Notes under the pieces: model-generated
The model's input: the letters and a program-made list of their open reading frames with translations, nothing else
What the model was told of the DNA's origin: nothing
Database searches by the model: none
Part shown: positions 33,315-37,928 of the stretch, piece after piece
How positions within the stretch are numbered: the stretch's first letter is position 1
Layout: each line of letters begins with the position of its first letter
Assembly (NCBI GenBank): GCA_902783005.1
Contig: CACZPI010000018.1
Coordinates: forward strand, 1 to 37,928
Direction: 5' to 3'
DNA: 37,928 bases
Source: an uncultured Ruminococcus sp.
GTDB taxonomy: Bacteria > Bacillota > Clostridia > Oscillospirales > Ruminococcaceae
Made by a program: the position numbers and the translations under genes

Positions 33315-33974
33315 TTACCGCACCGTCAGCTCTTCCAGAATGAATTCGGTTTTCAGTTCAGCCGCGCTCTGTGCATAGCCCTCGGCATTGTAATTGACAT
33401 ACAGGATCGTTTCGTAGGTCGTGCCGGCATCGTCGGTGTACCAGTATTTGTACGCCTCCTGCAAGCCGTCGGCGTCATACATCCGGCGCAGCGGCAGGAA
33501 GCCGAGATGTCCCTGCACATGGGCGGGGGTCATATCCGTCATGATCTCCGCCGGATCGACATGCCCGCGCAGCTTTGCCCCGTGGCCGAAGCGTTCAAGC
33601 TGCCGGTAATCGTAATAGGTAACGCTTGTCAGGGTACTGTTGACCGATTCGCAGAAGATCACCCACTGCGGCAGCGTCACGCCGTCCGCTTCAACGGATT
33701 TCGGGCTTTCAAAGACATACGGCACCCCGCCCGAAGCGCGGTTGACGCAGGCGTAGGCAGAACCGGTCGTGAATTCGACCCTTGCCGCATCTGCCGCCGT
33801 TTCCATGCTCATGCCGATCTGTTCACCGAGCTTCTGTGCATAGCGTCTGCCGTTGTTGCGGATGCGCTTGCCTGCCAGCGTGATGCACAGCATCAGAATA
33901 AGCATGCCGGTCACCGCCAGCAATGCCACCGCCCGCGGCGCCATTTTCCGGCGCTGTATGTTTTTCTTTGCCAT
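33315..33974 (-). CDS. membrane-anchored protein of unknown function
   Basis: The 219-residue protein has a basic start, one transmembrane helix (about 14-34) and an extracytoplasmic domain of about 180 residues with no recognised motif. It carries paired aromatic-rich strands such as SVTYYDYRQLERFG and AYKYWYTDD. ATG follows AAAGGAGG. Its leader directly abuts the tandem 101-bp repeats, and no promoter is visible in between, so it may depend on read-through from the lyase operon. Confidence 0.75.
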   Translation of the reverse strand: MAKKNIQRRKMAPRAVALLAVTGMLILMLCITLAGKRIRNNGRRYAQKLGEQIGMSMETAADAARVEFTTGSAYACVNRASGGVPYVFESPKSVEADGVTLPQWVIFCESVNSTLTSVTYYDYRQLERFGHGAKLRGHVDPAEIMTDMTPAHVQGHLGFLPLRRMYDADGLQEAYKYWYTDDAGTTYETILYVNYNAEGYAQSAAELKTEFILEELTVR

Positions 33975-33993
33975 GCAAACGACCTCCTTTTAT

Positions 33994-34195
33994 AATGGGG
34001 GGAACCCGCCGCTGGTGGGCTTGCCGCAACGCTCCTCGCAAGCTCGTTCGCTTATGCGTCAAGGGCGGCGGTTTTCCCCCCATACCCCCCTTATCAATGG
34101 GGGAACCCGCCGCTGGTGGGCTTGCCGCAACGCTCCTCGCGAGCTCGTTCGCTTATGCGCCAAGGGCGGCGGTTTCCCCCCATACCCCCTTATCA
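33994..34195 (-). repeat. two tandem copies of a 101-bp element with inverted ends
   Basis: Copies at 33994-34095 and 34096-34195 differ by only a few bases. Each begins gggggaacccgccgc and ends gcggcggtttccccc, giving terminal inverted repeats matching at 14 of 15 positions, with a core containing cgagctcg-like palindromes. The whole unit could fold on itself. It has no coding capacity that continues across both copies and no sequence relation to the GC-rich repeat at 37-154. Confidence 0.85.
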
Positions 34196-34221
34196 TCCGC
34201 CGCAGGGGACGGATGCGTGGT

Positions 34222-35502
34222 TCACTGATCCAGGGAAATCACGCCCTGACTGAGCATCTCCTGTGCAGCAAGCATCACGGAAATGCGGCCGCTTCTCCAG
34301 CTGATGCCGCCCTGCATCCACGCCGCAAAGGGCGCACGCATGGGGCCGTCTGCGGAAAGCTCAATGGAGGCACCGTTCGTGAAGGCGCCTGCCGCCATGA
34401 TGACCGGATCGGTATACCCCGGCATATCCCACGGCTCCGGGGTGACATACGCATCCACCGGGGAACCCTTCTGAATGCCCTGGCAGAATGCCACCAGTCC
34501 CTCCGGCGTGCCAAGCGTGACGGCCGTGACAATGTCCCCGCGCTTTGCATCCGGCCCCGGTGAGCAGGAAAAGCCCAGCATGGTGAAGAGCTGCGATGCG
34601 AATACAGCCGTTTTCAGCGCATTTGCGACAATATCCGGCGCCATGAAAAGCCCCTGGAACAGCTCCCGGTTCATGCCCAGCGTGCAGCCGACCTCTTTGC
34701 CGAGTCCCACGCAGGTCAGCCGGTACGCGCAAAGCTCCACCAGATCTGCCCGCCCCGCGATATAGCCGCCTGTCCGGGCAATGCCGCCGCCGGCATTCTT
34801 GATCATCGAGCCGATCAGCAGATCTGCGCCGACTGCCGCAGGCTCCCTCGTTTCCACAAATTCACCGTAGCAGTTGTCGCACATCACGATGCTTTCCGGC
34901 GATACCGCCCGCACCGTGTCAATGACCTGTGCGATCTCATCAACAGTGAATGCCTCCCGCAGCGCATACCCGCGGGAACGCTGGATATAGGCGACCTTTG
35001 CGCCCCGGACTGCCTCCCGGATCGCCGGAAGATCGGGCTTGCCGTCTGCATTCAGCTCTACGATTCTGTACTTCACGCCGAAATCCGTCAGGGAGCCGTC
35101 CCCGGGATTCCCGCCGATGCCGATGACCTCATGCAGCGTATCATACGGCGTCCCCGTGACAAATACGATCGTATCCCCGGGACGCAGCACGCCGAAAAGC
35201 GCCACGCTCAGCGCATGGGTACCGGAAACGAAATTATGCCGTACCAGCGCATCCTCCGTGCCAAGCACCTGCGCCCAGACCTTGTCGAGCACATCGCGCC
35301 CCATATCGCCGTAGCCGTAGCCGGTCGAAGCACCGAAGCAGCTTTCGCTCACCTTCCCGTCGGCAAAGGCATGCAGCACCTTGGCGGCATTGTATCTTGC
35401 TGTCTGCTCGATCCCGGCAAAAGCATCCGCACAGGCGCTTTCCGCTTCATCGGCCAGACGCAGGATCCTTTCATCTATCGCAAAAAAATCACGAATGTCC
35501 AT
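34222..35502 (-). CDS. PLP-dependent methionine gamma-lyase family protein
   Basis: The 426-residue protein matches the PF06838-type family once annotated as aluminium resistance protein: FGASTGYGYGDMGRD, HNFVSGTHALSVALFG, MCDNCYGEFVE and the PLP lysine K235 in GSMIKNAGGGIARTGGYIAG. It probably cleaves or transfers sulfur amino acids in the cytosol; the true substrate is not settled for this family. ATG at 35502 is preferred over longer frames because the upstream GNAT gene ends at 35489, giving a 14-bp overlap, and AAAGGGG precedes it. A weak hairpin follows the stop. Confidence 0.92.
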   Translation of the reverse strand: MDIRDFFAIDERILRLADEAESACADAFAGIEQTARYNAAKVLHAFADGKVSESCFGASTGYGYGDMGRDVLDKVWAQVLGTEDALVRHNFVSGTHALSVALFGVLRPGDTIVFVTGTPYDTLHEVIGIGGNPGDGSLTDFGVKYRIVELNADGKPDLPAIREAVRGAKVAYIQRSRGYALREAFTVDEIAQVIDTVRAVSPESIVMCDNCYGEFVETREPAAVGADLLIGSMIKNAGGGIARTGGYIAGRADLVELCAYRLTCVGLGKEVGCTLGMNRELFQGLFMAPDIVANALKTAVFASQLFTMLGFSCSPGPDAKRGDIVTAVTLGTPEGLVAFCQGIQKGSPVDAYVTPEPWDMPGYTDPVIMAAGAFTNGASIELSADGPMRAPFAAWMQGGISWRSGRISVMLAAQEMLSQGVISLDQ

Positions 35503-36280
35503 TGTCCAACAACCCCTTTGTGATCTGATCGGCTGCATCCTCCGTGCGTTCGAGGACATATTCCTCCTCCAGCACCCGGAAGCCGATTTCCCGGTAAAAG
35601 CTCTCCCGGATGTCAAGCGCATACAGCACCGCCGTTTTCCCGAACTGCGCCAGGAACAGCGCCAGCCAGCGCAGGAAGATCCGTGCATGTCCCAGCCCCC
35701 GCGCTTCCGGAAGCGTTGCGACCTGCCCGACAAGCACATGATCGTCAATGTCGAACATGATCGTGGCAGTCGTGCTGCCCTTGTAGGTCATGACATGGGA
35801 GACTCCGTGCCGGCAGCGGTGGGAGGTATCCGTCAGCCAGAGCCCGTAATCCTGGAGATTCGGGAATCCTGCCTGGAGAATACGATAGACCTCCTCAAGG
35901 GAGGGATTGAATTCCACGAATTCCTCCGCGCTCTGCGCCTCCGGGTCGGGCATGAGCTGGAAGGTCGTCCGGTGGAGGGAGGCATATTCCGGGAGCATGC
36001 CGCTCAGCAGTCCGCGCACCGGTTCATTGCATTCGACGCGGAAGGGCGCATGCATCCGGATGAAGAGCGCCAGATCCTCCGCCTCCTCCTCATCGGCGCC
36101 GACAATGAGGATCGTGCTGTTGAAGCACAGCAAAATCCCGTCCGCGCCCACGGAATAGAACTGGCAGAACGGATAGTCCAGCCCGTAGGCCTTATACATG
36201 GAATACATCTTGCGCCCGCGCCAGGTTTTGCGCAGGGCGTAGGTATTCAGGTCGCATTCCTTGGTGATGAGCTTGATCAT
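35489..36280 (-). CDS. GNAT family N-acetyltransferase
   Basis: The 263-residue protein has a C-terminal GNAT fold with the acetyl-CoA motif VATLPEARGLGHA (about 188-200) and the late FYREIGFRV typical of the family. The N-terminal part (about 1-120) is a less conserved domain. The acceptor is unknown. ATG 36280 follows TAAGGA, 11 bp after the stop of the acetyltransferase gene upstream, and its end overlaps the lyase gene by 14 bp, which indicates an operon. Confidence 0.85.
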   Translation of the reverse strand: MIKLITKECDLNTYALRKTWRGRKMYSMYKAYGLDYPFCQFYSVGADGILLCFNSTILIVGADEEEAEDLALFIRMHAPFRVECNEPVRGLLSGMLPEYASLHRTTFQLMPDPEAQSAEEFVEFNPSLEEVYRILQAGFPNLQDYGLWLTDTSHRCRHGVSHVMTYKGSTTATIMFDIDDHVLVGQVATLPEARGLGHARIFLRWLALFLAQFGKTAVLYALDIRESFYREIGFRVLEEEYVLERTEDAADQITKGLLDNGHS

Positions 36281-36291
36281 AGTCTGTTTCC

Positions 36292-36939
36292 TTAATAGAG
36301 AGTTTCGGGAATGATCCCGTCCGGGAAGAGCTCCGGCTTTCTGAGGACGGAATCTGCCTGTGTGATCTCCCGGATGACCCTGCACGGGCTGCCTGCCGCG
36401 ACAACGCCGGCGGGAACGGAGCGCGTGACCACGCTGCCCGCGCCGATGACGCTGCCCCTGCCGATGGTGACGCCGCCGCAGACCTTGACATTGCCGGCGA
36501 GCCACACACCGTCCTCAATGGTAATGGGTGCGCCGTATTCGAGGTCGTACAGCGAGCCGTCCTCCCGCGTATGCATCCGCCTTTCCTCTGCAAGGAGGGG
36601 ATGCAGGGGCGTGAGAATGGAGCACCCCGGCCCGATAAAGACGTCATTTCCGATGGTGACGGGGCAGGTGTCGAGGATGGTGAGATTGAAATTGGCAAAG
36701 CACCGGTCACCGATCGTCGTGAATTCGCCGTAATCGACATACAGCGGCGAGGAAATGTACGTTCCCTTGCCGATATGCCCGAAGAGCCGGTGCAGAAGGG
36801 AAGACCGCTGCGCCTCCTCATCCTCGAAGGTATTGTTGAATTGCTGCCAGAGCTTGTGTGCCCGGGTGCGTTTCCGGGTGAGTGTTTCGTCTGCGGGATC
36901 GTACAGCATCCCGGCCAGCATTTTTTCCTGTTCCGTCAT
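36292..36939 (-). CDS. sugar O-acetyltransferase, maltose/galactoside type
   Basis: The 215-residue protein has the maltose-acetyltransferase N-terminal helix region (MLAGMLYDPADETL, about 8-21) and a left-handed beta-helix of hexapeptide repeats (about 70-190). These include FANFNLTILDTCPVTIGND, TPLHPL with the likely catalytic His, and VSGGVTIG-like turns. It acetylates a sugar or related acceptor with acetyl-CoA. The start overlaps the M42 peptidase stop (ATGA). Confidence 0.92.
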   Translation of the reverse strand: MTEQEKMLAGMLYDPADETLTRKRTRAHKLWQQFNNTFEDEEAQRSSLLHRLFGHIGKGTYISSPLYVDYGEFTTIGDRCFANFNLTILDTCPVTIGNDVFIGPGCSILTPLHPLLAEERRMHTREDGSLYDLEYGAPITIEDGVWLAGNVKVCGGVTIGRGSVIGAGSVVTRSVPAGVVAAGSPCRVIREITQADSVLRKPELFPDGIIPETLY

Positions 36940-37928
36940 GCCTGTTCTCCGATCGTATGCAGAACCTCCAACATTTGTGCCGCAAGCGCTGCGCTCTGTT
37001 CGATGTCGCTGATCTGTGCGACCGTATAGGGTGCATGCAGGTAGCGGCAGGGAATGGAAATTGCCATTGTCTGCACGCCGCCGCGGGATATATGCACCGA
37101 TCCGGCATCATTGCCGCCGGCGATCCGCGTCTTGGTCTGGCAGGGAATGCCCATTTCCTGCGCTTTCCGGAATGCAGCACGGTACAGCGCCTTGTCATAG
37201 ATCGTGCGTCTGTCCATGAAGGACACCACCGGCCCTCCGCCGAGGCGGCACACGGCAGCGCCGCCGGAAACGCCGTCGAGATCGGCAGCCGTCGTGGTTT
37301 CCAGGATCAGCGCGGCATCGGGATCAATTGTATATGCCGCCGCCTGCGACCCGCGCAGCCCGATCTCCTCCTGTACGAAGAAGGCAAACCAGGTATCATA
37401 CGCAATTTCCCCGCGCAGCATCTCCAGCATGGCCGCGCAGCCGAACCGGTCGTCAATGGCCTTGGAAGCGACTCTGCCGCCGCCAAGCTCCGTCCATTCG
37501 CTGTAATAGCACACGCTGTCACCCGGCAGGATATGCAGGTCGATCGTCGCATCCCTGTCCTTTGTGCCGACATCCACGGTCAGCAGCTTCTTGTCCGGTT
37601 TTTCGTCGCGCTGCTTGGCGGAGAGATTGTGAACCGGCTCCGCCCCGATCACGCCGAGGTAAGGCGCATGCGTTTCCCCTTCCATCGCGGGGATCTGTAC
37701 GGCGCGGCCGATGACCACATCCGGCTCAATGCCGCCGACCGGCTCCACGGACAGCCTGCCGTCCGGCAGAATGTCGGTGACGATCAGCCCCACCTCATCC
37801 ATATGCGCACCGATGAGCACCGTGCGCTTTGCGGGGGCTTTTCCTTTTTTATGGACAAGCAGATTCCCGAGGGGATCTGTCCGGCATTCGAGAATGTCCG
37901 GGCATGCTTCGATCTCTTCGATGAGAAA
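36936..37928 (-). CDS. M42 family glutamyl aminopeptidase-like protein, 5' end outside the window
   Basis: About 330 residues are visible and the frame stays open to the right edge, so the start lies beyond it. A GTG at 37820 is internal: the preceding in-frame residues (DPLGNLLVHKKGK) are typical M42 sequence. Metal and active-site motifs are all present: GAHMDEVG, SKAIDDRFG, FVQEEIGLRGS, LILETT and RYLHAPYTV. These cytosolic enzymes form large tetrahedral dodecamers that trim peptides. It is the most upstream visible gene of the leftward peptidase-acetyltransferase-GNAT-lyase operon. Confidence 0.93.
   Translation of the reverse strand, partial: FLIEEIEACPDILECRTDPLGNLLVHKKGKAPAKRTVLIGAHMDEVGLIVTDILPDGRLSVEPVGGIEPDVVIGRAVQIPAMEGETHAPYLGVIGAEPVHNLSAKQRDEKPDKKLLTVDVGTKDRDATIDLHILPGDSVCYYSEWTELGGGRVASKAIDDRFGCAAMLEMLRGEIAYDTWFAFFVQEEIGLRGSQAAAYTIDPDAALILETTTAADLDGVSGGAAVCRLGGGPVVSFMDRRTIYDKALYRAAFRKAQEMGIPCQTKTRIAGGNDAGSVHISRGGVQTMAISIPCRYLHAPYTVAQISDIEQSAALAAQMLEVLHTIGEQA

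Noticed and set aside
33994-34195. CRISPR array
   Set aside because: Only two directly adjacent 101-bp units with no spacers, and no cas genes in the window.

Overview
The window is chromosomal DNA of a GC-rich (high-50s % by eye) member of the Firmicutes, class Clostridia, most likely a Ruminococcus-like organism of the Oscillospiraceae/Ruminococcaceae. The evidence is the gene set (rpsF-ssb-rpsR, nrdR, a DUF1385 gene beside prmC, recA-recX-rimO-pgsA, SpoIID, a PASTA kinase-like protein), strong AGGAGG-type ribosome sites, sigma-A promoters and long Thr/Ser-rich linkers in an exported protein. No tRNA, rRNA, CRISPR array, transposase or phage gene was seen. The last gene (an M42 peptidase) runs off the right edge.

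Layout. 1-287: a GC-rich repeat bracketed by two near-identical hairpins, then the ppk promoter. 288-3791 (+): polyphosphate kinase and an AI-2E family transporter, closed by a bidirectional terminator. 3836-11090 (-): one long leftward run from typA through an LRR lipoprotein, a VanY-like peptidase with a Thr-rich linker, a hotdog thioesterase and a CYTH protein to a family 2 glycosyltransferase. 11294-13791: small membrane or exported proteins, nrdR, a sugar-isomerase-like TIM barrel and a second copy of the GC-rich repeat. 14141-15506 (+): the rpsF-ssb-rpsR operon. 15788-18738: a zinc-ribbon/PASTA pseudokinase converging on a SpoIID-like protein. 18906-30242 (+): a long co-oriented block with citrate synthase, a lipoprotein, a response regulator and histidine kinase, an unknown protein, DUF1385, prmC, recA, recX, a small membrane protein, rimO and pgsA. 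30381-33213 (+): a zinc-ribbon protein and a LacI-type sensor fused to GGDEF. 33315-37928 (-): an M42 peptidase, two acetyltransferases, a PLP lyase, a 101-bp tandem repeat and a membrane-anchored unknown protein.

How the parts fit. Most genes are housekeeping: translation (rpsF, rpsR, prmC, rimO, typA), DNA repair (recA, recX, ssb), dNTP control (nrdR), phospholipid synthesis (pgsA), polyphosphate (ppk) and the TCA entry step (citrate synthase). Between them sit envelope and signalling genes: the VanY-like peptidase, SpoIID, the pseudokinase with wall-facing PASTA domains, the lipoprotein plus two-component pair, and the cytosolic diguanylate cyclase. Nine promoters could be read directly. 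All nine have a 17-bp spacer and a TGN extended -10.

Most worth a second look: the PASTA protein whose kinase domain has lost every catalytic residue; the GC-rich repeat that twice starts exactly one base after a terminator-like hairpin; the tandem 101-bp inverted-repeat element; the LacI-type/GGDEF fusion without HTH or I-site; and the possible anti-Shine-Dalgarno switch before the thioesterase gene.
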